The position numbers and the translations under genes were made by a program. From assembly GCF_014290175.1 (NCBI RefSeq), contig NZ_JACOOR010000003.1:394436-458435 (forward strand): a DNA stretch of 64,000 nucleotides, written 5' to 3'. The notes under the pieces are model-generated. The model was not told the DNA's origin. It saw only the letters and a program-made list of their open reading frames with translations, and did no database searches. This document shows positions 15,572 through 24,606 of this stretch, in pieces (the stretch's first letter is position 1; each line of letters opens with the position of its first letter). This stretch comes from Anaerosacchariphilus hominis. Its GTDB lineage: Bacteria > Bacillota > Clostridia > Lachnospirales > Lachnospiraceae.

Positions 15572-16555
15572 TTAAATATAGTCTATGATTCTTAATTCTT
15601 CCTCTGTAAAATGCGTATTTTCCAACGCCTTAATATTATCGAGAATCTGCTCCGGTCTAGACGCGCCGATCAGCACGCTGGTCACGATACCGTCCCTCAG
15701 AATCCAGGCAAGAGCCATTTCCGCCAGGGTCTGACCGCGTTCTGCCGCCAGATCATTCAGCTTCCGGATCTGTCCCAGCCGCTCCTCAGTCAATGCGGTT
15801 TCCTTCAGGAACCGGCCGTCCGTGCGGATCCGGCTATCCTCGGGAATTCCATGGAGATACCGGTCCGTCAGCATGCCCTGAGCCAATGGGCTGAAAGCGA
15901 TGATACCCTTATGAAGCTTCGCCGCCGTCTCCTTCAGACCGTTCTGCTCGATGGTTCGATCAAAGATGGAATAGCGGTTCTGGTTGATAATAAACGGACA
16001 ATGCAGTTCCTTTAAAACGGCCTCTGCCTGGGCCAGTTTCTCTCCGTTATAATTGGACAGTCCCACGTACAAAGCCTTACCGCTCCGCACAATCTGCGCC
16101 AGAGCCTCCATGGTCTCCTCCAGAGGCGTCTCCGGATCCATCCGGTGATGGTAGAAAATATCCACATAGTCCAGCCCAAGACGCTTCAAGCTCTGGTCGA
16201 GACTTGCAATCAGGTACTTGCGGCTGCCCCAGTTGCCGTAAGGTCCCGGCCACATATCGTAACCGGCCTTGGTACTGATGATCAGTTCATCCCGGTAAGC
16301 GCTCAGCTCGTCCTTTAGAATCAGTCCCAGGTTTTTCTCGGCACTGCCCGGCTCCGGTCCGTAATTATTGGCCAGGTCAAAATGGGTAATGCCGTGATCA
16401 AAGGCCGTAAAGCAGAGCTTTTTCATATTTTCATAACAGGCAGTGTCTCCGAAGTTATGCCAGAAGCCCAAGGACACTGCCGGTAACAACAGTCCGCTGT
16501 CCCCGCAGCGGTGATAGGGAATCGTCTCATATCGTTTTTCATTTGCCTGATACAT
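15572..16555 (-). CDS. Aldo/keto reductase (YghZ/glyceraldehyde-3-phosphate reductase-like)
   Basis: A 327-residue NADPH-dependent oxidoreductase of the AKR14-like group. The start at 16555 follows GAGGAGGG. The catalytic tetrad is visible as Asp in FDLANNYG, the adjacent Tyr, Lys in ISTKAGYDMWPG, and His in DIFYHHRMDP. Cofactor residues sit in LIGASRPEQILDN. The GPYGNWGSRKYL segment is characteristic of the L-glyceraldehyde-3-phosphate reductase subgroup, which detoxifies aldehydes. It is monocistronic, 71 nt before the nth start on the same strand. The exact substrate is not predictable. Confidence 0.9.
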   Translation of the reverse strand: MYQANEKRYETIPYHRCGDSGLLLPAVSLGFWHNFGDTACYENMKKLCFTAFDHGITHFDLANNYGPEPGSAEKNLGLILKDELSAYRDELIISTKAGYDMWPGPYGNWGSRKYLIASLDQSLKRLGLDYVDIFYHHRMDPETPLEETMEALAQIVRSGKALYVGLSNYNGEKLAQAEAVLKELHCPFIINQNRYSIFDRTIEQNGLKETAAKLHKGIIAFSPLAQGMLTDRYLHGIPEDSRIRTDGRFLKETALTEERLGQIRKLNDLAAERGQTLAEMALAWILRDGIVTSVLIGASRPEQILDNIKALENTHFTEEELRIIDYI

Positions 16556-16648
16556 CAAAAAGCCCTCCTCTTTCTATTCTGTAATTCAGTATACTTGATA
16601 CACCGGGAAATTTCCAGCCCCAAAGTAAGTTGAAAAAGAATGTGACAT

Positions 16649-16829
16649 GGTATTTCCTATAGAGTAAAAAAGAATGTGCCGTTGGCACATTCTCGCGCCG
16701 AGGCGCGGTTGCCTTGGCAACCATCTACCACTGCGCCGAGTGCGCATCCCCCCGGAGGGTTTTTTGCTCTATAGGAAGCATAACTTTCGTGTTTTAACGT
16801 GACACGGTATTTCCTATAGAGCAAAAAAG
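16649..16829. repeat. Multi-hairpin palindromic repeat element with three alternating arms
   Basis: An 18-nt arm TTCCTATAGAG(T/C)AAAAAA occurs at 16654-16671 and 16811-16828 and in inverted form at 16760-16777. The middle arm can pair with either flank. Between the first two arms lie consecutive perfect hairpins: 9 bp at 16672-16692, 6 bp at 16694-16707, 6 bp at 16708-16721, and GCGC/GCGC at 16733-16745. No protein is encoded. It may be a MITE/REP-like element or a structured RNA. Confidence 0.7.
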
Positions 16830-16870
16830 CCGACCGCGGGTTTCACCGCAGCCGACTCTTTATTTCCATA

Positions 16871-17146
16871 TTATTCACTTTTATTCTCATCGGATCCATC
16901 TTCCGTGTTCTGAGGATCTTCTTCCGTTTCCGGCACCGCTGTCCGGCCTTTTACCGTCTTCCAGCTGCTGTACAGTCCCCAGCCCGCTAAGCCTGCGCCC
17001 ACAATCGCAAAAAAGATCGTAAACACAATCATCAGCGGTTTTTCCGAACCGGCTGTGGGAAGCTCACTGAATAGCTGCCAGGCCAGATACAACAGGTACA
17101 CGCCTCCCAGCGCATAGACAGCCACCCTCGCTTTGTCTCGATTCAT
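16871..17146 (-). CDS. Small membrane protein, unknown
   Basis: A 91-residue protein. The start at 17146 has GGAGA just upstream. There are two hydrophobic segments (VYALGGVYLLYLAWQLF at about 8-24 and LMIVFTIFFAIVGAGLAGWGLY at about 37-58) and an acidic tail (ETEEDPQNTEDGSDENKSE). It lies 20 nt after the InlB-repeat protein gene on the same strand, and both follow the mgl operon. I do not recognise a family. It may partner the neighbouring membrane-anchored repeat protein. Confidence 0.7.
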   Translation of the reverse strand: MNRDKARVAVYALGGVYLLYLAWQLFSELPTAGSEKPLMIVFTIFFAIVGAGLAGWGLYSSWKTVKGRTAVPETEEDPQNTEDGSDENKSE

Positions 17147-17166
17147 TGATCGTCTCCTTTTCCGTC

Positions 17167-17748
17167 TTAGTCCATCGGAATCCACCGGGCCGTCAGCACA
17201 TGCTCGCCGGTCATGGTTACTGTGGTATCCGCCTGAATCACAACACCGCTGTAAATCCAGCCATCAAAGCGGAATCCCTCTTTTTCCGGTACCGGAAGCT
17301 CCCCGTAGGGCTCGCCGTAGGTCACTGTTTTATCCGGTATAAAAGCCTCACCGTCTGCCTTTCCTCCGTCCAAGTCAAACTTCACCGTCACCTCTGCCGG
17401 TGTCCAGACCGCATAGAGAGTCTGATCGTTTTCCACTTTGTCCTCGGAAAAATTCCATTCCTTCGCCAGGCTCTCATCTTCTGAGGTAATCCAGCCACAG
17501 AAAGTATAACCGGGCTTCAAAGGCGTCTCCGGCTCCTCTGCCAGTTCCCCATGCTTCAGCCGCTGGGCGGCGATCTCCGATCCGCCTTTTGTATCAAAGG
17601 TCACATTGTAACCCCCATGGGTGGCGAACCAGAACACCAGAATCACCACGCAACAAATCGCGCCTATAATAAATCCGTCTAAAATACGGATGGGGACATC
17701 CTTACTTCTGTAGATGCCCCTTCCGAACCATTTCTTATCTTCTGCCAT
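17167..17748 (-). CDS. Membrane-anchored protein with InlB-type (Listeria-Bacteroides) repeats
   Basis: A 193-residue protein with a short cytoplasmic N-terminus and one transmembrane segment at about residues 24-43 (GFIIGAICCVVILVFWF). Two beta-grasp InlB B-type repeats follow: YNVTFDTKGGS-to-TLYAVW (about 48-116) and VTVKFDLDGG-to-LTARW (about 120-189), each with the PGYTFCGW/EGFRFDGW signature. Such repeats are outside the cell and usually mediate protein contacts. It lies 34 nt downstream of mglC, so read-through from the mgl operon is possible, though a role in galactose uptake is not implied. Confidence 0.8.
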   Translation of the reverse strand: MAEDKKWFGRGIYRSKDVPIRILDGFIIGAICCVVILVFWFATHGGYNVTFDTKGGSEIAAQRLKHGELAEEPETPLKPGYTFCGWITSEDESLAKEWNFSEDKVENDQTLYAVWTPAEVTVKFDLDGGKADGEAFIPDKTVTYGEPYGELPVPEKEGFRFDGWIYSGVVIQADTTVTMTGEHVLTARWIPMD

Positions 17749-17782
17749 AGATTTCTGTCAGTTGTCCTTTTCTGAAAATGGA

Positions 17783-18865
17783 TTACTTACGCACCAGATA
17801 CTTTCTCATATCAATGGAGCAGGCAATCAGGATAATCAGACCCTTGATGATATACTGCAGGTTCTGGTTGATGGAAAGGAACTGCAGCGCTACAAAGATA
17901 ATACGAAGCAGGAATACTCCCATTACTACGCCGCTGATCTTACCGGTACCACCAACAAAGGAAACGCCGCCGATAACGCAGGCCGCGATTGCGTCACACT
18001 CGTAGTTCAGACCGGTACCTGCCTGGTTAGAACCGATACGGGCGGACTCAATAAATCCGGTAATACCATACATACAGCCTGCCAGGGTATGTACCAGAAT
18101 GGTAGTCTTCATAACATTGACGCCGGATACGTTTGCAGCCTCCGGGCTGGAACCTACCGCGAACATATTCTTACCGAAGGTTGTCTTATTCCACATGAAC
18201 CACATGAAAATAACAACTACGATTGCGTAGAATACATAATTCGGAATTGGAACGCCTGCCACAGACAGGTGGCTTCCGGTTACAAAATCTTTGAAGGACT
18301 GGTCAAGTCCGGAAAGCGGCTGACCATTGTTGCCGTTAATCATAATGTACATCAGCAGGCAGCCGTATACGATCAGCTGTGTTGCCAGTGTTACGATGAA
18401 CGGATGCAGTGAGAATTTCGCCACGAAGAAACCATTGACCCAGCCTACCAGACCGCCCACTGCGATGGCAATCAGAATAACCAGCCAAATCGGCATAACC
18501 GGAAGATCCGGGAACATTTTTGTGGCATAAGTTACAGACTGCAGCAGGGATGCGGAAATACATGCGGTCAGACCTACTACTCGTCCGGCAGAAAGGTCTG
18601 TACCGGTCAGTACGATACAACCAGCAATACCGCAGGCAATGGGAATATTTGCCGCAGAAAGTGAAATAATATTGACGATAGAATCCGGCTTCAGGAAATA
18701 GCTGTTCTTCGCCTGTGTGTAAATAATCGCCACAAGAATCAGAATATACATGGCGTTGTTGATCAGTGTCTCTTTCCAGAAGGTTTTCTTATCCTTGCTG
18801 TCCAATGCCTGATAACTGGAAATCTTTGCGTTCCAGCTGGATTTCATATTAGAAAAAACGTTCAT
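17783..18865 (-). CDS. mglC: Galactose/methylgalactoside ABC transporter permease
   Basis: A 360-residue polytopic membrane protein of the sugar-permease family BPD_transp_2 (MglC/RbsC). About nine or ten hydrophobic segments are visible. The family signature GGVSFVGGTGKISGVVMGV appears near residues 297-315, and the cytoplasmic EAA-like loop includes GKNMFAVGSSPEAANVSG. It forms the channel for the MglB-delivered sugar, powered by MglA encoded 14 nt upstream. It is the last core gene of the mglBAC operon. Confidence 0.93.
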   Translation of the reverse strand: MNVFSNMKSSWNAKISSYQALDSKDKKTFWKETLINNAMYILILVAIIYTQAKNSYFLKPDSIVNIISLSAANIPIACGIAGCIVLTGTDLSAGRVVGLTACISASLLQSVTYATKMFPDLPVMPIWLVILIAIAVGGLVGWVNGFFVAKFSLHPFIVTLATQLIVYGCLLMYIMINGNNGQPLSGLDQSFKDFVTGSHLSVAGVPIPNYVFYAIVVVIFMWFMWNKTTFGKNMFAVGSSPEAANVSGVNVMKTTILVHTLAGCMYGITGFIESARIGSNQAGTGLNYECDAIAACVIGGVSFVGGTGKISGVVMGVFLLRIIFVALQFLSINQNLQYIIKGLIILIACSIDMRKYLVRK

Positions 18866-18879
18866 ATCGCGCCGCCCCC

Positions 18880-20379
18880 TTATACGTATTTCGCAGCATG
18901 AGTCATAATCTCTTCCTGCGTCGTCTCACTTGCATTTACTTCGCCTGCCAGCCGTCCGCCGGACATAACCAGGATCCGGTCGCAGATACCAAGAAGCTCC
19001 GGCATCTCAGAGGATACCACGATGACACATTTGCCCTTATTGGCCAGGTCTATGATAAGCTGGTAGATCTCGTACTTCGCTCCTACGTCAATTCCTCGGG
19101 TAGGCTCGTCCAGAAGCAGTACTTCCGGCTCGGTCAGAAGCCAGCGTCCCAGAATAACCTTCTGCTGATTTCCACCGGACAGGGAACGAATCTTCGTCTC
19201 CTGGGTCGGGGTCTTCGTATGCATAGCATCAATGGACCACTGGGTATCCTTCTTCATGGACTTTTCATCCAGCCAGAACCCCATGCGCAGATGCTTCTTT
19301 AAGCTGGAAATAACGGTGTTCTCCCGGATATTCAGGATACCAAAGATACCGGTGGCACGACGTTCCTCCGTCAGCATGGCAAAACCATTTTTGATGGACT
19401 CCCGGGCATTGCGGTTCTTTACTTCTTTGCCATAAAGCTTTATCGTTCCGGAATGGCGGGTAGCGATACCAAAGATATTCTCCAGGGTCTCTGTTCTTCC
19501 GCTGCCGTCCAGACCTGCCAGACCTACGATCTCTCCCTTTCTTACATTGAAAGATACATCCTTCAGCAGGGAATACTGAGCTGTCAGATTCTCTACCTCC
19601 AGCGCAATCTCACCCGGCGTATTGGTCTTCGGCGGGAACTGGTTGGTCAGCTCACGGCCTACCATCAGACGGATAATCTCATCGGTAGTCAGCTCACTCG
19701 ACGGACGGGTTGCCACATACTGACCATCCCGCATGATGGTAACTTCATCAGAAATCCGTAAAATCTCTGCCATCTTATGGGAAATATAGATAATGCCGCA
19801 GCCTCTGTCACGCAGCATATTTATAATCTCGAATAAATGCTCTACCTCCTGCTCTGTCAGTGAAGAAGTAGGCTCGTCAAATACGATGACCTTGGAATTA
19901 TAGGAAACGGCTTTCGCAATCTCCACCATCTGTCTCTGGGATACCGGCATGGTACTCATAATCCGCTTCGGATCCACGTCAATGCCCAGTTCCTTAAAAA
20001 CAGCCTTCGTATCATCGTATATTTTTTTCTCATTTACCATGACGCCTGCAATCTTGGGATAACGTCCCAGCCACAGGTTGTCCATTACATTACGCTTCAG
20101 TGCCTGATTCAGCTCCTGATGCACCATTGCCACACCGTTTTCCAGTGCTTCCTTCGAATTCTTGAAATTAATTTCTTTGCCTTCCAGAAAAATCTGTCCG
20201 CTATTCTTGGCATACATACCAAACAAGCATTTCATCAGGGTGGATTTTCCTGCGCCGTTTTCTCCCATCAGCGCGTGGACGGTTCCCCTCTTCACTGTCA
20301 AAGAAACATGATCCAGCGCCTTGACACCGGGGAATTCTTTACAGATGTCTGTCATTTGTAAGAGAACATCATGCTCCAT
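18880..20379 (-). CDS. mglA: Galactose/methylgalactoside ABC transporter ATPase
   Basis: A 499-residue double-ABC ATPase; the start at 20379 follows GGGAGG. First cassette: Walker [10 protein letters not shown] (near 36), an ABC signature region reading [13 protein letters not shown], and Walker [12 protein letters not shown]. Second cassette: GLDGSGRTE in place of a canonical Walker A, signature LSGGNQQKV, Walker [12 protein letters not shown]. The degenerate second P-loop and strong second signature are normal for sugar ABC2 ATPases such as MglA and RbsA. It energises import through MglC. Confidence 0.95.
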   Translation of the reverse strand: MEHDVLLQMTDICKEFPGVKALDHVSLTVKRGTVHALMGENGAGKSTLMKCLFGMYAKNSGQIFLEGKEINFKNSKEALENGVAMVHQELNQALKRNVMDNLWLGRYPKIAGVMVNEKKIYDDTKAVFKELGIDVDPKRIMSTMPVSQRQMVEIAKAVSYNSKVIVFDEPTSSLTEQEVEHLFEIINMLRDRGCGIIYISHKMAEILRISDEVTIMRDGQYVATRPSSELTTDEIIRLMVGRELTNQFPPKTNTPGEIALEVENLTAQYSLLKDVSFNVRKGEIVGLAGLDGSGRTETLENIFGIATRHSGTIKLYGKEVKNRNARESIKNGFAMLTEERRATGIFGILNIRENTVISSLKKHLRMGFWLDEKSMKKDTQWSIDAMHTKTPTQETKIRSLSGGNQQKVILGRWLLTEPEVLLLDEPTRGIDVGAKYEIYQLIIDLANKGKCVIVVSSEMPELLGICDRILVMSGGRLAGEVNASETTQEEIMTHAAKYV

Positions 20380-20402
20380 ACTCTTCCTCCCATCTCGTTG
20401 AC

Positions 20403-20435
20403 ACAAAGGCGGACGTAACTTACGGCCGCCTTTGT
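20403..20435 (-). promoter_or_regulatory. Intercistronic hairpin between mglB and mglA
   Basis: ACAAAGGCGG (20403-20412) and CCGCCTTTGT (20426-20435) form a perfect 10-bp stem with an inner CGTAA/TTACG stem. There is no T-run. Such hairpins protect the upstream mglB mRNA 3' end or partly stop transcription, giving binding protein in excess over ATPase. Confidence 0.65.
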
Positions 20436-20477
20436 TGTATCCTTACTTTGCTATCTTTTTCAATCGTTTCCTGTGAT

Positions 20478-21650
20478 TTACTCTCCTGTGTACGGTGCGT
20501 ACGGAACGTAAATCTTGTTGCTGATCTCTGCGTCTGCATTGTAGCTGTCAGTTCCGTCTGTCAGAGCTGCGCCCTTAGCTGCGTTCTGAGCCATGATGGA
20601 GATACAGTCTGCCATACCCTCTGCGTCCTGCTTGATGGTACCAACCATCTTGCCGTCGCTGATAAGCTGCTTCGCTGCGTCTGTAGCGTCTACGCCGAAT
20701 ACCGGAATCAGAGTGGAATCAGCTGTTCCCAGGTTATATCCCTTATCGTTCAGTGCGGAGATAACGCCCTCAGCCATACCGTCGTTGTTGCAGATAACCA
20801 GCTCGATCATGTTGCCGTTACCCTCGTTGTACTGGGACAGGTTGGTGGTCATGTAGTTATTTGCAGCGGTTGCGCTCCATGCGCCATCCTGGTCTACCTG
20901 ATACTTGTCTGTGTTGGTCGGGTCGAAGTACTCAAGCTCCGGCTTACCAGCCTCGGTAAGAACTGCGTTAGCGTCCTCTACTGCGAACTGAGTACGGTAA
21001 ATAGCCTCTGCGTTACCAAGCTGACCCATCATCATAGCGTAGGAAATCTTGCCGTCGCCGTTCAGGTCAACCTTGTCAAAGTTCTCAACCAGGTAATCGC
21101 CGATCATCTTGCCCTGCATATGTCCTGCTTCCGGAGCGTCTGTTCCAACGAATGCGCACTTGTCATAGGAACCAAGAACCTGTCCTGCTGTAGCATCATC
21201 CTCAACTGCTCTGTTGAAGAAGATCAGGTCAACGCCCTTAGCGGATGCCTTATCAACAACTGCCTGGGAAGCGTCTACAGAACCGGAGGTAACGATGTTT
21301 ACGATCAGGATGTTTGCGCCCTGTGCAAGAGCGGTATCGATCTGCTCGTTCTGTGTGGTCTGGTTGTTGTTTGCGTCATAGTTCTGATACTTTACTCCAA
21401 GGCTGTCCAGCTTCGCATCCAGTGCGGTACGAACAGAAGAGATATATGTGTCAGAGTAGGTGTAATAGAATACTGCGATGTTAGCGTCGGAGAGATCTCC
21501 GGTTGCCTCTGCAGCGTCTGCTACATCCCCTGCTTCTGCCTCTGCAGTAGCGTCAGCTGCCGGAGTGTCCTCCTTCTTGCCGCCGCAGCCTGCCAGCATG
21601 GATAATGCCATAGCGCCGCATAATACAACTGCTAAAAGTTTCTTTTTCAT
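20478..21650 (-). CDS. mglB: Galactose/glucose-binding lipoprotein
   Basis: A 390-residue periplasmic-binding-protein-like lipoprotein. Its signal peptide ends in the lipobox MLAGC at about residues 18-22, and an Ala/Glu/Asp linker follows. The mature protein starts IAVFYYTYSDTYISSVRTAL, matching MglB, and keeps the calcium loop DLNGDGKISYAM near residues 195-206. Sugar-ring contacts are suggested by the ICNNDGMAEGVI segment. It captures galactose or glucose outside the membrane for MglAC. It has its own promoter and is divergent from galK. Confidence 0.93.
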   Translation of the reverse strand: MKKKLLAVVLCGAMALSMLAGCGGKKEDTPAADATAEAEAGDVADAAEATGDLSDANIAVFYYTYSDTYISSVRTALDAKLDSLGVKYQNYDANNNQTTQNEQIDTALAQGANILIVNIVTSGSVDASQAVVDKASAKGVDLIFFNRAVEDDATAGQVLGSYDKCAFVGTDAPEAGHMQGKMIGDYLVENFDKVDLNGDGKISYAMMMGQLGNAEAIYRTQFAVEDANAVLTEAGKPELEYFDPTNTDKYQVDQDGAWSATAANNYMTTNLSQYNEGNGNMIELVICNNDGMAEGVISALNDKGYNLGTADSTLIPVFGVDATDAAKQLISDGKMVGTIKQDAEGMADCISIMAQNAAKGAALTDGTDSYNADAEISNKIYVPYAPYTGE

Positions 21651-21696
21651 AGTGAATCCTCCCTTTAATATGGTTGCAGTTACGAACTACATTGAA

Positions 21697-21705
21697 ATTA
21701 TAACA
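21697..21705 (-). promoter_or_regulatory. Extended -10 promoter of mglB
   Basis: On the minus strand, TGT directly precedes a perfect TATAAT (21697-21702), an extended -10. No clear -35 with 17-nt spacing is seen. The site lies about 47 nt upstream of the mglB ATG. Confidence 0.6.
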
Positions 21706-21794
21706 TAATCCCAAATAAATCAAATGTATTTTTTTACTTTTTTAGGTTAATATTTTACGTTTTGAAGTTTGATTTCTGTTGGTTTTCCCAGTGA

Positions 21795-21823
21795 TTGACA
21801 AGCAATTCAAAATCGTTTACTAT
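21795..21823 (+). promoter_or_regulatory. Promoter of galK
   Basis: TTGACA (21795-21800) and TACTAT (21818-21823) are separated by 17 nt. The ATG of galK is at 21865, preceded by AAGGAGAG. It is back-to-back with the mglB promoter, about 90 bp away, so a shared regulator is possible. Confidence 0.7.
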
Positions 21824-21864
21824 GAAATCATGTATAAATTTCACATAATATAAGGAGAGTTCTA

Positions 21865-23145
21865 ATGAAAACAACGGGAGAAGTAAAAAATCTGTTACAA
21901 AACCGGGAGTTGGATTCCACATTACTGGACATTTACCTGGACGAAAGCCGTCTGGATTATCAGCGTCAGCGTTACATCGACGCCCTGACACGCTATGAGG
22001 AGCTGTATGGGACCGGAGAAATCGCTATCTTCAGCGCGCCGGGCCGCAGCGAGATCGGCGGCAATCACACCGACCATCAGCACGGTGAAGTACTGGCTGC
22101 CTCTATTAACCTGGACGCCATCGCCATCACCGCGCCGCTGGCAGAGCCGGTTGTCCGCGTGGTATCTGACGGTTACGACATGATTACCGTATCCCTGGAC
22201 GATCTGGGGGTAAAGGATGAGCTGATGGGAACCACCGATTCCCTGATCCGCGGCGTGCTGGAAGGAATCAAAAACCATGGCGGCAAAATCGGCGGCTTCC
22301 AGGCCTATGTGACCAGCGATGTACTGATTGGCGCAGGCCTGTCCTCCTCTGCCGCTTTCGAAACCATCATCGGAACCATTGTATCCGGCCTCTACAATGA
22401 GATGAAGCTTTCCCCGGTTGATATTGCCATCATCGGCCAGTATGCGGAGAATGTCCACTTTGGCAAACCCTCCGGCCTCATGGATCAGATGGCCAGCTCT
22501 GTGGGTAATCTGGTACATATTGATTTCGCGGATGTGGCTCATCCGGTCATCGAAAACGTAAGCTGCGACCTGGCGAAATACGGCTATAGCCTGTGTATCA
22601 CCGACACCAAGGGCTCCCATGCGGACCTGACCCCGGATTATGCAGCCGTTCCCGCTGAGATGCGCGCCGTAGCTGCTGTACTCGGTCAGGAGCTTCTGCA
22701 TGGTATTACTCTGGAGCAGCTTTTCTCCCATGCTGCAGAGATTCGTGAAAAGACCGGCGACCGCGCTTACTTACGCGCCATTCACTTCGTAACGGAAAAT
22801 GTGCGGGTGCAGGAAGAGGTGGCTGCTCTGAAGGCAGAAGACTTCGACGCTTTCCTGAAAACCGTAAAGGCCTCCGGCGATTCCTCCTTCAAGTATCTCC
22901 AGAACGTATACACCAACCACGACACTACCCACCAGAACGTGTCTGTGGCCCTGGCAGTCAGCGACGCCATTCTCGGTAGCAACGGCGTCAGCCGTGTCCA
23001 CGGCGGCGGCTTTGCCGGAACTATCCAGGCTTTCGTGAAGAATGAGGCTGTAGCCGGGTACAAGGCTGCCCTTGACGGTGTATTCGGCGAAGGCGCCTGC
23101 GATGTACTGATGATTCGGAAGTACGGCGGAATGCAGGTTCTGTAA
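21865..23145 (+). CDS. galK: Galactokinase (divergent clostridial type)
   Basis: A 426-residue GHMP kinase that phosphorylates galactose at C1 for the Leloir pathway. The signature near residue 60 reads APGRSEIGGNHTDHQHG. Compared with the usual GRVNLIGEHTDYN, Asn and Glu positions are altered. The ATP loop IGAGLSSSAAFE (about 154-165), the catalytic-Asp region SGLMDQMASS, and the C-terminal GGGFAGT are all present. It is about 30 residues longer than the E. coli enzyme at the N-terminus. Divergent placement from mglBAC, the galactose importer, strongly supports the substrate. Confidence 0.92.
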   Translation: MKTTGEVKNLLQNRELDSTLLDIYLDESRLDYQRQRYIDALTRYEELYGTGEIAIFSAPGRSEIGGNHTDHQHGEVLAASINLDAIAITAPLAEPVVRVVSDGYDMITVSLDDLGVKDELMGTTDSLIRGVLEGIKNHGGKIGGFQAYVTSDVLIGAGLSSSAAFETIIGTIVSGLYNEMKLSPVDIAIIGQYAENVHFGKPSGLMDQMASSVGNLVHIDFADVAHPVIENVSCDLAKYGYSLCITDTKGSHADLTPDYAAVPAEMRAVAAVLGQELLHGITLEQLFSHAAEIREKTGDRAYLRAIHFVTENVRVQEEVAALKAEDFDAFLKTVKASGDSSFKYLQNVYTNHDTTHQNVSVALAVSDAILGSNGVSRVHGGGFAGTIQAFVKNEAVAGYKAALDGVFGEGACDVLMIRKYGGMQVL

Positions 23146-23159
23146 ATCCAGATTCTGAG

Positions 23160-24467
23160 TCAAAAAACGATGGGCTCCGGTTTCCATGCCGGTTGGCCCA
23201 TCGTTTTTTTGTTGTCCTCAAAGCCAAAGTTTTTAGTAGAGAGCTTAATCGCATAAGCGGGTTTGTGGGTATCCATATAGACCTTTAAGCTCTTGGCTCT
23301 GGTGTTATCGGCAGATTTGACTTCAATGGGAATGAGCTGCCCGTCACGCTGAATGATAAAATCAACCTCTGCCCCCCGCTCTGACTCCCAATAATAAGTG
23401 TGATAGCTGTTTATGGAGAGCTGCACATTGACATAGTTCTCCGCCATACCGCCCTTAAAATCGTTAATTTCCTCGACCATATAAAGAATGTCATTGGCAG
23501 CTAAATCCTTCTTTGCACAAAGTAATCCCAAGTCAGACACATAAATCTTAAACGCATCAATATCACGATAGTTTTCCAGCGGCTTTTTGATTTGCTCCAC
23601 CTTGTAAACCCTTGACACGATGCCAGACAGGCAAAGCCATTCGATCGCATTTTCAAATTCAGAAGCCCGTCCGCCCTTCTTAATCAGCTTATATTGGAAA
23701 CGCGTATTCTTCTTGGAGAGCTGAACGGTAATATTGTCATAGGCAAGCCTTGTTTTCTTGATTTCGTTCAGGTTGTTATATTTGCTCATATCATTCAAAT
23801 AGCTTACAAGTATCGTATCCTGCGTATGACGGACAAGAATGTAATCCTTCGTCTCCGCAAACTGCATCACGCACTCCGGCATACCGCCGACCACAAGATA
23901 TTGACGGTAAAGCTGCATTGCGGCGTCATGCAAAGCAGATGGCAGCGGTGTATCGGTTTGGAAGGACTCTTTTATCTGTTCCACTAAATCGTTCTTACCG
24001 AGAGCCAACATAAATTCTTCCATATCCATAGGATAAAGCGTTTTCATATCAACCTTTCCTACGGGGAAAGAGAATTTCGCTCTGCCCACCGCAACGCTGA
24101 GCAGGCTGCCTGCGACAATAATGTGGTAATCCGGAGCATCCTCGCAAAAATATTTGAGAGAAGTCAACGCCCTTTCACAGAGCTGCACCTCATCAAAAAC
24201 GATCAGAGTCTTTTCTGTGACGATGGTCTGACCTGCGATATGAGATAAAATCGGTATCAGATAATCTGGACTGATGTTTTCTTCAAAAGTTTTGTTCAAC
24301 TTTGGATTCGTTTCAAAGTTGAAATAAGCCACATTTTCATAGTGGGTGCGCCCGAACTCCAGAATGGAATAGGTTTTTCCGACCTGTCTTGCACCCTGTA
24401 AAATAAGGGGCTTGCGGTGTTCGTTTTCTTTCCACGCTTTCAAGAAGCCCATAATCTTTCTATACAT
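23160..24467 (-). CDS. AAA+ ATPase with DUF4143 (archaeal-type ATPase), C-terminus replaced
   Basis: A 435-residue ATPase. Walker A is LQGARQVGKTYS at about residues 23-34, Walker B is TLIVFDEVQLCERA near 88-101, and sensor 1 is IIVAGSLLSV. DUF4143 occupies the C-terminal half, ending with the PD-(D/E)XK-like GAEVDFIIQ-IPIEVKSA nuclease fold at about 360-390. The family normally ends with an IKS-PLYA-like tail. Here, after NFGFED, the frame runs through the galK terminator and stops in it. This gene therefore looks truncated and fused to the terminator by a recombination event. Function of the family is unclear; it is common in mobile or defence contexts. Confidence 0.85.
   Translation of the reverse strand: MYRKIMGFLKAWKENEHRKPLILQGARQVGKTYSILEFGRTHYENVAYFNFETNPKLNKTFEENISPDYLIPILSHIAGQTIVTEKTLIVFDEVQLCERALTSLKYFCEDAPDYHIIVAGSLLSVAVGRAKFSFPVGKVDMKTLYPMDMEEFMLALGKNDLVEQIKESFQTDTPLPSALHDAAMQLYRQYLVVGGMPECVMQFAETKDYILVRHTQDTILVSYLNDMSKYNNLNEIKKTRLAYDNITVQLSKKNTRFQYKLIKKGGRASEFENAIEWLCLSGIVSRVYKVEQIKKPLENYRDIDAFKIYVSDLGLLCAKKDLAANDILYMVEEINDFKGGMAENYVNVQLSINSYHTYYWESERGAEVDFIIQRDGQLIPIEVKSADNTRAKSLKVYMDTHKPAYAIKLSTKNFGFEDNKKTMGQPAWKPEPIVF
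23162..23210 (+). terminator. galK terminator, also coding the ATPase tail
   Basis: AAAAAACGATGGGC and GCCCATCGTTTTTT form a 14-bp stem with a T-run, 17 nt beyond the galK stop. It works in both directions. The minus-strand ATPase frame reads through it and stops at 23160. Confidence 0.9.
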
Positions 24468-24606
24468 AATCCGTCCTCCTTAAAGGTACTGACCATAGCA
24501 TAGCAGATATTCATGTAAAAATCAGCGTAATTTTCTTTAGTTTTCACACTAATAAGCACGATTATTTTCAATAATATATCACAATATGACACGAATACCG
24601 TGATTT

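Noticed and set aside
16823..16858. Terminator for the small membrane protein gene at 16871
   Set aside because: GCCGAC occurs as a direct, not inverted, repeat, so only a 4-5 bp stem forms; too weak to call.
20448..21605. Long plus-strand frame opposite mglB
   Set aside because: Cys/Val-rich product typical of the reverse complement of an Ala/Asp-rich gene; mglB is certain.
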